Source: an uncultured Allobosea sp. (GTDB lineage: Bacteria; Pseudomonadota; Alphaproteobacteria; Rhizobiales; Beijerinckiaceae). From it: a stretch of DNA of 64,000 bases. Each line of letters begins with the position of its first letter. Within the stretch, counting starts at the first letter, position 1. The stretch is from positions 1-64,000 of the forward strand of contig NZ_CAMFKW010000014.1 in NCBI RefSeq assembly GCF_945957345.1. Direction: 5' to 3'. The position numbers and the translations under genes were made by a program. Of this stretch, positions 41,835-49,706 are shown piece by piece. The notes under the pieces were generated by a model. The model was not told the origin of the DNA. It saw only the letters and a list, made by a program, of their open reading frames with translations, and searched no databases.

Positions 41835-41862
41835 GCGGCAGGCAAAATTTAGTGCCTGCCGC
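41835..41862. other. Perfect hairpin after the LysR gene
   Basis: GCGGCAGGCA (41835-41844) pairs with TGCCTGCCGC (41853-41862) around an 8-base AT-rich loop. It lies between the LysR gene and the promoter of the branched-chain-type binding protein. It could end the LysR transcript, although no T-run follows. Confidence 0.5.
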
Positions 41863-41870
41863 ACTTGCAG

Positions 41871-41890
41871 ATATTTTAAGCTTGAAACAT
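41871..41890. promoter_or_regulatory. Twin operator, copy 1 (within a sigma-70-like promoter)
   Basis: ATATTTTAAGCTTGAAACAT is an imperfect palindrome centred on AAGCTT. It matches the site at 48650-48669 in 18 of 20 positions. A TTGCAG -35-like element (41865-41870) and a CATTAT -10-like element (41888-41893), 17 bases apart, enclose it. A repressor bound here would block transcription of the binding-protein gene at 41961. Confidence 0.65.
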
Positions 41891-41960
41891 TATGATCTGC
41901 GCGAGCCGTAAGAATCCAAGGGAACGGGGCCGCGCTTCACATTCGTCCGGGAGAGCATCG

Positions 41961-43133
41961 ATGACGGCATTCAGGTTCGGTCTGGCACTCGGTTGCGGCG
42001 CGCTGGCTCTGTCCATCGCCTCCGCGCAGGCGCAGGAGCCGATCAAGATCGGCGTGGTCAGCGTGCTGACTGGCCCGGCTGCCTCGCTCGGCCAGCAGGT
42101 CCGCGACGGCTTCCAGCTCGCGGTCGACAAGAACGGCGGCAAGCTCGGCGGCGTGCCGGTCAAGATCACGGTGATCGACGACGAACTGAAGCCCGACGTT
42201 GCGGTCGAGCGCGTGCGCTCGTTCGTCGAGAGCGAGAAGCCGACCTTCGTCGTCGGTCCGGTCTTCTCGAACATTCTCGGCGCCATCGCCAAGCCGGTGC
42301 TCGATTCCGGCGCCTTCCTGATCAGCCCGAATGCCGGCCCTTCGACCATGGCCGGCAAGGCTTGCAACAAGAACTTCTTCGTCACCTCCTACCAGAACGA
42401 TCAGGTGCACGAGGTCCTCGGCAAATACGCGCAAGACCAGAACTACAAACGCGCCTATATCATCGCGCCGAACTACCAGGCGGGTAAGGACTCGCTCGCC
42501 GGCTTCAAGCGCTACTTCAAGGGCGAGATCGTCGACGAGGTCTATGCGCCGCTGAACGCGATGGATTTCTCGGCGGATCTCGCCAAGATCGCCTCTTCCA
42601 AGCCCGATGTCGTCTTCGCCTTCCTGCCGGGCGGGCTCGGCGTCAACTTCGTCAAGCAGTGGTCGCAGGCTGGCCTGCAGGGCAAGATCCCGTTTCTCTC
42701 CGCCTTCACGGTCGATGAATCGACCCTGCCGGCGCAGCAGGACGCCGCGGTCGGCCTCTATGGCGGCATGACCTGGGCGCCCAACATGGACAACCCGCAG
42801 ACGAAGGACTTCGTCAAAGCCTATGAGGCGGCCTACAAGATCGTGCCCGGCTCCTATGCCCAGCAGTCCTATGACGCGGCCATGCTGATCGATTCCGCCG
42901 TGAAGGCGGCGGGCGGCGCCGGCAATCCCGACAAGCTGCGCGAGGCGATCAAGAAGGCCGATTTCACCTCGCTGCGCGGCAAGTTCAAGTTCAACACCAA
43001 CGGCTATCCGATTCAGGACTTCTATCTGGTCAAGGTCGCGAAGCGCGCCGACGGCAAGTTCCAGACCGAGATCGCCCAGAAGGTGTTTTCGGACTACGCC
43101 GATCCGCACGCCAAGGATTGCGCGCTGAAGTGA
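41961..43133 (+). CDS. ABC transporter substrate-binding protein, branched-chain amino-acid type (LivK-like)
   Basis: This 390-residue protein has a signal peptide (MTAFRFGLALGCGALALSIASAQAQ, cleavage about residue 25). The type I periplasmic fold begins with 'IKIGVVSVLTGPAASLGQQVRDGFQLAVDKNGGKLGGVPVK'. It has 'KACNKNFFVTSYQNDQ' and 'VVFAFLPGGLGVNFVKQW' in the ligand cleft regions. In Hyphomicrobiales such proteins often bind aromatic acids rather than amino acids. The transporter subunits start 200 bases downstream, after a palindromic repeat. Confidence 0.93.
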   Translation: MTAFRFGLALGCGALALSIASAQAQEPIKIGVVSVLTGPAASLGQQVRDGFQLAVDKNGGKLGGVPVKITVIDDELKPDVAVERVRSFVESEKPTFVVGPVFSNILGAIAKPVLDSGAFLISPNAGPSTMAGKACNKNFFVTSYQNDQVHEVLGKYAQDQNYKRAYIIAPNYQAGKDSLAGFKRYFKGEIVDEVYAPLNAMDFSADLAKIASSKPDVVFAFLPGGLGVNFVKQWSQAGLQGKIPFLSAFTVDESTLPAQQDAAVGLYGGMTWAPNMDNPQTKDFVKAYEAAYKIVPGSYAQQSYDAAMLIDSAVKAAGGAGNPDKLREAIKKADFTSLRGKFKFNTNGYPIQDFYLVKVAKRADGKFQTEIAQKVFSDYADPHAKDCALK

Positions 43134-43172
43134 GGTAAAGTGTCAGGCGTCTCTGACGCCAGCCATCCCGCC

Positions 43173-43263
43173 GTCATGGTCGGGCCTGTCCCGGCCATCC
43201 ACGTCTTCGCTGGTCGAAGGCCGTGTTCAAGACGTGGATGCTCGCCACAAGGGCGAGCATGAC
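43173..43263. repeat. 91-bp bipartite palindromic repeat, copy 1
   Basis: Both ends form hairpins: GTCATGGTCGGG with its partner before ATCCACGTCTT, and GATGCTCGCC with GGGCGAGCAT. The two halves are themselves inverted copies (ATCCACGTCTT and AAGACGTGGAT). The reverse complement of 47258-47348 has the same length and matches closely. It separates the binding-protein gene from the permease genes. Confidence 0.8.
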
Positions 43264-43336
43264 GGGTTTAAGCGATTGCCCTTCGTAGAGACGGCAATGG
43301 CCCCGTGCCCTGAGTGAACAGGCGACAGCACCTTCC

Positions 43337-44263
43337 ATGACCCTCAGCCTCCTGATCGTCCAGCTTCTGAACGGCCTCCAGTTCGGCGTCCTGCTGTTCC
43401 TGGTCGCGGCCGGGCTGACGCTGGTCTTCGGTGTGATGGACTTCATCAACCTCGCCCATGGCGTCCAGTACATGCTGGGCGCCTATCTCGCCGTGACCTT
43501 CGTCAGTCTGACCGGCTCCTTCCTGCTGGGCTTGGTGCTCGCGCTGGCCGCCGCCCTGCTGCTGGGGCTCGCACTCGAATTCCTGGTCTTCCGGCATCTT
43601 TACGAACGCGACCATCTCGACCAGGTGCTGGCAACTTTCGGGTTGATCCTGCTGCTCAACCAGGCTGTGAAGATGATCTGGGGCGCGGCACCGCTTTCGG
43701 TGCCGGTGCCGGAATTCCTCTCCGGCAATGTCCGGCTGATGGACGGCATCCTCTACCCGGTCTACCGCTTCGCCTTGATCGCGGCAGGCTTGAGCGTCGG
43801 CGCGCTGCTCTGGTTCGTAGTCGAGAAGACCCGCACCGGCATGCTGCTCCGGGCAGGTGCCTCGAACGCGCCGATGGTCTCGGCGCTCGGCGTCGACATC
43901 CGCAAGCTGTTCATGATCGTCTTCGCCTTCGGCACCATGCTCGCGGGCTTCGCCGGGGCGATGGCGGCGCCGATCCTCTCGGTCGAGCCCGGCATGGGCG
44001 ACACGGTGCTGATCCTCGCCTTCGTCGTCATCGTCGTTGGCGGCATCGGCTCGATCCGCGGCGCCTTCGTCGGCGCGCTGATCGTCGGCCTTGTCGATAC
44101 GCTCGGCCGCTCCTCGATGAACGACCTGCTCCGGCTGTTCATGGCGCCGGCCTCGGCCCGTGCGACCGGCGCGGCGCTCTCCTCGATGCTGATCTACCTC
44201 GTCATGGCGGCGGTGCTGTTCGTCCGGCCGGAAGGCCTGCTGCCGGCCAAGGGGCGCTCGTGA
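43337..44263 (+). CDS. Branched-chain amino-acid-type ABC permease (LivH-like)
   Basis: This 308-residue permease has about eight membrane helices. The LivH start 'LLIVQLLNGLQFGVLLFLVAAGLTLVFGVMDFINLAHG' and the loop 'MLLRAGASNAPMVSALGVDIRKLFMIVFAFG' are clear. The stop overlaps the next gene by 4 bases (GTGA). Confidence 0.95.
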   Translation: MTLSLLIVQLLNGLQFGVLLFLVAAGLTLVFGVMDFINLAHGVQYMLGAYLAVTFVSLTGSFLLGLVLALAAALLLGLALEFLVFRHLYERDHLDQVLATFGLILLLNQAVKMIWGAAPLSVPVPEFLSGNVRLMDGILYPVYRFALIAAGLSVGALLWFVVEKTRTGMLLRAGASNAPMVSALGVDIRKLFMIVFAFGTMLAGFAGAMAAPILSVEPGMGDTVLILAFVVIVVGGIGSIRGAFVGALIVGLVDTLGRSSMNDLLRLFMAPASARATGAALSSMLIYLVMAAVLFVRPEGLLPAKGRS

Positions 44264-45261
44264 GCATGGCGAGCATCTCCTCGAATTCCGCGACGACGGC
44301 GGCGCGACCGGTCGCCCCGACGGTGCGCCGGCTGGCCCCGCTCGCCATCTTCGCCCTGCTCGCCCTCCTGCCGCTGGCATCTACGCTCGGCCTGCCAGGA
44401 CATTGGCTGACGCTGGTAACGCGGGCGATGATCTTCGCGATCGCGGCACTCTCGCTCGATCTCGTCCTCGGCATCGGCGGGCTGATCTCCTTCGGCCACG
44501 CCGCCTATATCGGCATCGGCGCCTATGGCGCCGGCATCCTGATCACCGAGGGCCAGACCGAACTTCTGGTGGCGCTGCCGGTCATCCTGCTCGCCTGCGC
44601 CGTCTTCGCCGCGATCACCGGCTACGTCTCGCTGCGCACCCGCGGCGTCGCCTTCATCATGATCACGCTGGCCTTTGGACAGATGGCCTTCTATTTCGCC
44701 CAGGCGCTTTCGGCCTATGGCGGCGATGACGGCCTGACGCTCTACGAGAAGAGCACGCTGCTCGGGCGCGAGATCTTCGGCAACCGCACCGGATTCTACT
44801 ATATCGCGCTCGGCACGCTGGCGGCCTGCTACTGGCTGGCGCAGCGGCTCGTCGCCTCGCGCTTTGGCCGCGTGCTCAGGGCGGCCCGCGAAAATGCCGT
44901 GCGTGTCACCGTCACCGGCTACGACGTCAACCATGTCCGGCTCGGTGCCTATGTGATCAGCGGCATGATGGGGGGCCTATCCGGCTTCCTGCTCGCCAAC
45001 CAGACCGATTTCGTCAGCCCGGCCTATATGTCCTGGCCGCGCTCGGGCGAACTGATCTTCATGGTCGTGCTCGGCGGCGTCGGCTCGCTCTATGGCGCGA
45101 TCCTCGGCGCGCTCGCCTTCCTCGTCACCGAGGACGTGCTCTCCAGCCTGACGCAGAACTGGAAGGTCATCTTCGGCCCGCTGATCGTGCTCTTCGTGCT
45201 GTTCACCCGTGGCGGCATCGCAGGGCTCGCCAACAAGCTGAGGGGCCGCCGCGATGTCTGA
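44260..45261 (+). CDS. Branched-chain amino-acid-type ABC permease (LivM-like)
   Basis: This 333-residue protein has 'AIAALSLDLVLGIGGLISFGHAAYIGIGAYGAG', the LivM signature, and 'VLRAARENAVRVTVTGYDVNHVRLGAYVISGMMGGLSGFL' as the cytoplasmic coupling loop. The start is GTG 44260, with ATG 44266 as an alternative. It overlaps the ATPase gene by 8 bases. Confidence 0.95.
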   Translation: MSMASISSNSATTAARPVAPTVRRLAPLAIFALLALLPLASTLGLPGHWLTLVTRAMIFAIAALSLDLVLGIGGLISFGHAAYIGIGAYGAGILITEGQTELLVALPVILLACAVFAAITGYVSLRTRGVAFIMITLAFGQMAFYFAQALSAYGGDDGLTLYEKSTLLGREIFGNRTGFYYIALGTLAACYWLAQRLVASRFGRVLRAARENAVRVTVTGYDVNHVRLGAYVISGMMGGLSGFLLANQTDFVSPAYMSWPRSGELIFMVVLGGVGSLYGAILGALAFLVTEDVLSSLTQNWKVIFGPLIVLFVLFTRGGIAGLANKLRGRRDV

Positions 45262-46003
45262 ACCGGCGCTCGCGCTCAAAGGCCTCGCCAAGTCGTTCGG
45301 CGCGCTCAAGGTCACCAACGGGGTCGATCTCACCATCGCGCCCGGTGAGCTCCACGCCCTGATCGGCCCCAACGGCGCCGGCAAGACGACGCTGGTCCAT
45401 CAGATTTCCGGAACGCTGAAGCCGGATTCCGGCGCGATCCTGTTCAGCGGGCAGGACATCACCCGCCTGCCGCCACAGGCGCGGGCGCGCGCAGGGCTCG
45501 CCCGCACCTTCCAGATCACCTCGACGCTTCCCTCGCTCTCGGCGCTGGAGAATGTCGCGTTCGGCGTGCAGGCTCATAGCGCCCATCCGCTCTCGCTCTT
45601 CCGCGACGCGGCCAGCGACGGGGCGCTCAATGGACCGGCCTGGGAAGCACTCGAAGCGGTCGGCCTCGCTGAACGCGCTCATGCTCCGGCCGGCAGCCTC
45701 TCGCATGGCGAGAAGCGCGCGCTGGAAATCGCGATGGCGTTGACCTTGCAGCCCAAGCTCATCCTGCTCGACGAGCCTTTGGCCGGCGTCGGCCACGAGG
45801 AGGGTGAGCGCCTGATCGCGCTTCTGAACAGTCTCAAGGGCCGCTTCGCCATGCTGCTGGTCGAGCACGACATGAGTGCCGTCTTCGCGCTGGCCGACCG
45901 CGTCACCGTGCTGGTCTATGGCGGCGTCATTGCCTCGGGCGAGCCGTCGGCGGTCAGGGCCGATCCGGCGGTGCGGCAGGCCTATCTCGGCGAGGAGGGC
46001 TAG
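45254..46003 (+). CDS. Branched-chain amino-acid-type ABC ATPase (LivG-like)
   Basis: This 249-residue ATPase has Walker A GPNGAGKTT, the switch region 'GLARTFQITSTLPSLSALENVAFGVQ', a signature of LSHGEKRALEIAMAL and Walker B LILLDEPLAGVGHEE. The His in place of Gly in the signature (LSHGE) is normal for the LivG branch. Confidence 0.95.
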   Translation: MSEPALALKGLAKSFGALKVTNGVDLTIAPGELHALIGPNGAGKTTLVHQISGTLKPDSGAILFSGQDITRLPPQARARAGLARTFQITSTLPSLSALENVAFGVQAHSAHPLSLFRDAASDGALNGPAWEALEAVGLAERAHAPAGSLSHGEKRALEIAMALTLQPKLILLDEPLAGVGHEEGERLIALLNSLKGRFAMLLVEHDMSAVFALADRVTVLVYGGVIASGEPSAVRADPAVRQAYLGEEG

Positions 46004-46005
46004 CG

Positions 46006-46704
46006 ATGCTTAGCGTCGAAGGGCTCGATGCCGGCTATGGCGAAGCGCAGATCCTGTTCGGGGTCGATCTCGCTGTGGGTGAAGGCGAGGTCGTGACCCT
46101 GCTCGGCCGCAATGGCATGGGCAAGACCACCACTGTCCGCAGCATCATGGGCCTGCTGCCGGCCCGCGCCGGGAAGATCGCTTTCGGCGGGCGCGACCTG
46201 ACCGGCGCCGCGCCCTTCCGCATCGCGCAGGCCGGCATCGGCCTTGTTCCGGAAGGCCGCCAGATCTTCCCGACGCTCTCGGTCGAGGAAAACCTGATCG
46301 CGACCGCGGCCGACCGTTCCGGCAAGAAGCGCTGGGATCTCGGGCGGATCTACGCCTTCTTCCCGCGTCTCAAGGAAAGGCGGGAGAACCGCGGCAATCA
46401 GCTTTCCGGCGGCGAGCAGCAGATGCTGGCGATAGGCCGGGCGCTGATGACCAATCCCAAGCTGATCATCCTCGACGAGGCGACGGAGGGGCTCGCCCCC
46501 CTGATCCGCGAGGAAATCTGGAATTGCCTGACGGCCCTGAAGGCGGAAGGTGAATCGATCCTCGTCATCGACAAGAATGTCGACGCTCTGGTCCGCATCG
46601 CCGACCGCCATGTCGTGCTGGAGAAGGGCCGCGTCGTCTGGCGCGGCTCCAGCGCCGAACTGCGCAGCGACTGCGCCGTGAAGGATCGCTTCCTGCATTT
46701 CTAG
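46006..46704 (+). CDS. Branched-chain amino-acid-type ABC ATPase (LivF-like)
   Basis: This 232-residue ATPase has Walker A GRNGMGKTT, 'GIGLVPEGRQIFPTLSVEENL', signature LSGGEQQMLAIGRAL and Walker B LIILDEATEGLAPLI. It starts 2 bases after LivG and completes the importer. Confidence 0.95.
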   Translation: MLSVEGLDAGYGEAQILFGVDLAVGEGEVVTLLGRNGMGKTTTVRSIMGLLPARAGKIAFGGRDLTGAAPFRIAQAGIGLVPEGRQIFPTLSVEENLIATAADRSGKKRWDLGRIYAFFPRLKERRENRGNQLSGGEQQMLAIGRALMTNPKLIILDEATEGLAPLIREEIWNCLTALKAEGESILVIDKNVDALVRIADRHVVLEKGRVVWRGSSAELRSDCAVKDRFLHF

Positions 46705-46760
46705 CCGATCACGCCACCGCCATCCGGCCCGCGCGCCGGCAGATGAGGAGAGCCAAGACC

Positions 46761-47219
46761 ATGAACCCGCTGACTGCCGGCGTGACGCGCGCCAATGAAG
46801 GCCTTGACGGTATTTCCTGGAACATCCTCGGCCAGACCTATGTGCCGAAGACGCTGACCGAGGAAAGCTTCTCCTGGCACGCGACCCTGCCGCCCGGCAC
46901 CTTCGTCCCGCCGCATATCCACACCACGCAGGACGAGTTCATCTACATGCTGGAAGGCCGCCTCGACCTGCTGGTCGACGGCAAGGAGAGCTTCGCCACC
47001 GCCGGCGACCTGATCAAGCTGCCGCGCAATATCCCGCACGGGCTGTTCAACAAGGGCGATTCCACGGTGAAATGCCTGTTCTGGGTCTCGCCGACGTCGC
47101 GGCTCTACGACCTGTTCTGGGGCCTGCATTCCATGGCCGAGCAGAAGCCTGCCGACGTCGTCGCGCTCTCGGCCAAGCACGAGGTCGACTTCCTGCCGCC
47201 TCCGCCTGACGCGGGGTGA
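46761..47219 (+). CDS. Cupin-domain protein
   Basis: This 152-residue single-domain cupin has motif 1 'PPHIHTTQDEFIYMLEGRLDLLVDG' (metal ligands His, His, Glu) and motif 2 'IKLPRNIPHGLFNKGD' (His). ATG 46761 follows a GAGGAG site. Cupins with this ligand set can be dioxygenases, isomerases or sensors. It follows the LivF gene by 56 bases and is probably in the same operon, handling the imported compound together with the monooxygenase at 47384-48628. The substrate is unknown. Confidence 0.88.
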   Translation: MNPLTAGVTRANEGLDGISWNILGQTYVPKTLTEESFSWHATLPPGTFVPPHIHTTQDEFIYMLEGRLDLLVDGKESFATAGDLIKLPRNIPHGLFNKGDSTVKCLFWVSPTSRLYDLFWGLHSMAEQKPADVVALSAKHEVDFLPPPPDAG

Positions 47220-47257
47220 GGGCGAGGCGCTCCCACGACTGCTTGCGGAACCAGACC

Positions 47258-47348
47258 GTCATGCTCGCCCTTGTGGCGAGCATTTCCGTCTTGAACACCG
47301 CATTGCATGAAGGAAGACGTGGATGGTCGGCACAAGGCCAACCATGAC
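47258..47348. repeat. 91-bp bipartite palindromic repeat, copy 2 (inverted)
   Basis: The reverse complement has the same length and layout as 43173-43263, with outer GTCATG/CATGAC arms and inner ATGCTCGCC/GGGCGAGCAT hairpin. The copies are in opposite orientation and flank the permease, ATPase and cupin genes (43337-47219). Confidence 0.8.
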
Positions 47349-47383
47349 GAAGCGGAGGGTTCAACGACGGCGCGATGCCGGCT

Positions 47384-48628
47384 TTATCCCTTCCGCGCCA
47401 ACTGTTCAGTCGAGAACCCCGCCTTGCCGGCATATCCCTTGACGATCTGCTCGCGCGACGCGTGGTCGAGCACCTTCTCGACATCGTCGAAGCCCTGCGG
47501 CGCCAGCGCCTCGACGGCGTCGATCACGCGCTCCGGCCCACCGACACGGTTCATCGCCACGACCTCCGCCGTCGCCGGCAGGCGCTGTGCCTCGTAGGCA
47601 GCCAACGCCTGGCGCGGGTGCTCGGCCTTGGCCAGCCAGTCGGCGAGGCAGCGCGCGTCGAGGACCGCCTGTGAGGCGCCGTTCGATCCGACCGGGTACA
47701 TCGGATGGGCGGCATCGCCGAGCAGCGTGACGCGGCCATGGGTCCAGCGCGGCAGAGGATCGCGGTCGCACATCGGATATTCCCAGAACGTCCCGGTCGC
47801 GCGGATCAGCGCGAGGATATCGACCTCGGGCACGCTGAAGCGCTTCGCGAAGGGCAGCACGTCCTCGAGCCGGCCGGGCTTCGACCAGGCCTCCTTCGGC
47901 GGCGGGCGCTCGGGATCGCCGGTGCGGATATTGACGACCCAGTTCAGCAGGCGCGTCTGCGGCGTCGCGCCTTGGCCGATCGGATAGAGCACCAGCTTTC
48001 CGGCCATGCCGCCGGCGATGATCATGCTCTCGCCGTCGAGGAAGACCGGCCAGTCGCAGGCGCCGCGCCACATCTGCACGCCCTGCCAGCGCGGCGGCCC
48101 CTGGTTCGGGAAATAGAAGGCGCGCACGGCGGAATGAATGCCGTCGGCGCCGATCAGAATGTCGCCGCGCGCGGTCTCACCCCCCTCGCCGAAGCGGGTA
48201 TCGCTGAAATGCGCGGTGACGCCGCCCTCGTCCTGGATGAAGCCTTGCAGCCGGCGCCCGGTGCGGATCGCGTCCTCGCCCAGCCGCTCGGCGACCGCGT
48301 CGCGGATGACCTTCTGCAACCGGCCGCGATGGATCGAGAATTGCGGCACCGGCGCGCCGGCATGCAGGCCGCGCGGCTCGCTCCAGACGGTCTGTCCGAA
48401 GCGGTTCATATAGTGCAGTTCGCGCGTTCGGATGCCGACCGCGTCGAGCGCCGGCAGCAGGCCGAGATCGGCGAGCTCGCGGATGGCGTGAGGCAGGGTG
48501 TTGATGCCAACGCCGACTTCGCGGATTTCGCTGGCCTGCTCGTAGACCGTCGCGGCTATGCCGCGGGCGTGGAGCATCAGTGCGAGCGTCAATCCACCTA
48601 TGCCGCCGCCGACGATGATAACCCGCAT
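47384..48628 (-). CDS. FAD-dependent aromatic monooxygenase (PHBH-type)
   Basis: This 414-residue class A flavoprotein has GGGIGGLTLALML at the N-terminus, the DG motif 'GDILIGADGIHSAVRAF' near residue 155 and the GD motif 'RVTLLGDAAHPMYPVGSNGASQAVLDA' near residue 295. Arg/His-rich 'FSIHRGRLQKVI' is also typical. The enzyme hydroxylates an aromatic or N-heterocyclic ring with NAD(P)H and O2 in the cytoplasm. Its closest named relatives are PhzS-like and salicylate-hydroxylase-like enzymes. Its promoter shares a 20-bp operator with the LivK-like gene, which suggests the transporter imports its substrate. Confidence 0.9.
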   Translation of the reverse strand: MRVIIVGGGIGGLTLALMLHARGIAATVYEQASEIREVGVGINTLPHAIRELADLGLLPALDAVGIRTRELHYMNRFGQTVWSEPRGLHAGAPVPQFSIHRGRLQKVIRDAVAERLGEDAIRTGRRLQGFIQDEGGVTAHFSDTRFGEGGETARGDILIGADGIHSAVRAFYFPNQGPPRWQGVQMWRGACDWPVFLDGESMIIAGGMAGKLVLYPIGQGATPQTRLLNWVVNIRTGDPERPPPKEAWSKPGRLEDVLPFAKRFSVPEVDILALIRATGTFWEYPMCDRDPLPRWTHGRVTLLGDAAHPMYPVGSNGASQAVLDARCLADWLAKAEHPRQALAAYEAQRLPATAEVVAMNRVGGPERVIDAVEALAPQGFDDVEKVLDHASREQIVKGYAGKAGFSTEQLARKG

Positions 48629-48649
48629 CTGCCCGTCCCCTCAGGTCTT

Positions 48650-48669
48650 ATATTTTAAGTTTGAAATAT
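48650..48669. promoter_or_regulatory. Twin operator, copy 2 (monooxygenase promoter)
   Basis: ATATTTTAAGTTTGAAATAT matches 41871-41890 in 18 of 20 positions. On the minus strand a perfect TTGACA -35 element (48682-48687) lies upstream, so the palindrome would cover the -10 region. This fits repression of the monooxygenase gene. Confidence 0.65.
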
Positions 48670-48720
48670 CTTTGTCCGGCTTGTCAATTTGCGCGAGGGC
48701 AAGGGCGGCATATCTCTGCT

Positions 48721-49599
48721 TCAGCGTGCGTTGATGACGTCCTGAACCGTCTCGAAGAAGCTGCGCACCAGCGGCAGGCGCTGGCGCTCGGCCCGGCAGA
48801 CGATGTACTCGCCGACGTCGAAATCGGCGCCGGTGATGACGATGCGCTTCAGGCCGGCCTCCGGCTTGAATTCGGCCGCGAAGACCACGCCGATCCCGAA
48901 GCCGAAAGCGACGGCCTCGCGCACGGCTTCGCGCGATTGCACCTCCAGCAGGTTCGCCGGCTTGATCCCGGCGAACGACAGCCGGTTCTCGAAGACCTCC
49001 CGCGTGATCGAGCCGCGCTCGCGCAGCACGATATCCTGGCCGGCGAAGGCTTCGATCGGTATCTGGTCGTGCCGGGCCAGTTCATGCTGATCCGAGACGA
49101 AGGCGACGAGATCGTCCGAACGCAGCCGGACGCTGTGGATGCGCGGGTCGGAATTGGCGCGGGCGGTGATTGCCACGTCGGCGGCGAAATCCATGATCTG
49201 GTCGACGACTTCCGAGGAGTTGCCGATCGTCAGCGAGAAGGTCAGGCCCGGATAGCGCTCGCGCATGCGGGCGAGCGCCGCCATGACATGGGTGGCGCTG
49301 TCGGCGGCGATGCGCAGATGGCCGCGCTGGAGCGTGCGGCTGCCGGCGAGAAGCGATTCCGCCTCGTCCTCGGCGGAGAACAGTTTGGTCGTGATGACGA
49401 AGAGACTCTGCCCCAGCGGCGTCAGCTTCACCTGCCGGCCGGCGCGGTCGAACAGGCGGACGCCATAGGCGTCCTCCAGCCCGCGCACCTGGGCGGAGAG
49501 GGTGGGCTGGCTGACATGGCGCGTCTTGGCGGCGCCGGTGAAGCTCTGCGCCTCGGCGACGGCATGGAAGGCCGCAAGGCCGGAATAGCTGATAGCCAT
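48721..49599 (-). CDS. LysR-family regulator of the phosphonate genes
   Basis: This 292-residue protein has the winged-helix region 'GLAAFHAVAEAQSFTGAAKTRHVSQPTLSAQVRGLEDAYG' (residues 7-46) and a LysR effector domain. It is divergent from phnW with a 33-bp palindrome covering its own start codon, so it is likely the AEP-responsive activator and autorepressor of phnWAY. It resembles the LysR at 58376-59245 in length and layout, which suggests paralogues inside one island. Confidence 0.9.
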   Translation of the reverse strand: MAISYSGLAAFHAVAEAQSFTGAAKTRHVSQPTLSAQVRGLEDAYGVRLFDRAGRQVKLTPLGQSLFVITTKLFSAEDEAESLLAGSRTLQRGHLRIAADSATHVMAALARMRERYPGLTFSLTIGNSSEVVDQIMDFAADVAITARANSDPRIHSVRLRSDDLVAFVSDQHELARHDQIPIEAFAGQDIVLRERGSITREVFENRLSFAGIKPANLLEVQSREAVREAVAFGFGIGVVFAAEFKPEAGLKRIVITGADFDVGEYIVCRAERQRLPLVRSFFETVQDVINAR

Positions 49600-49630
49600 A
49601 TCTTCTATAGATCCTGTCTATAAGAGATAT
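49598..49630. promoter_or_regulatory. 33-bp palindrome at the LysR/phnW divergent promoter
   Basis: ATATCT...AGATAT outer arms and TCTATAGA/TCTATAAG inner arms form a near-perfect inverted repeat. It covers the ATG of the LysR gene (49597-49599) and lies about 77 bases upstream of the phnW start. This is a likely LysR binding site. Confidence 0.65.
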
Positions 49631-49706
49631 GGAAACGATGTATTGGACCTATGTCAATCGCGGTCCTAGCGTTCGGTCATCCGCTGCAACACATCGCGAG
49701 ACCATC

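Noticed and set aside
43173-47348. The two 91-bp repeats as ends of an insertion sequence or transposon
   Set aside because: No transposase lies between them. The content is an ordinary ABC operon, and each repeat is itself a bipartite palindrome of the dispersed intergenic kind.
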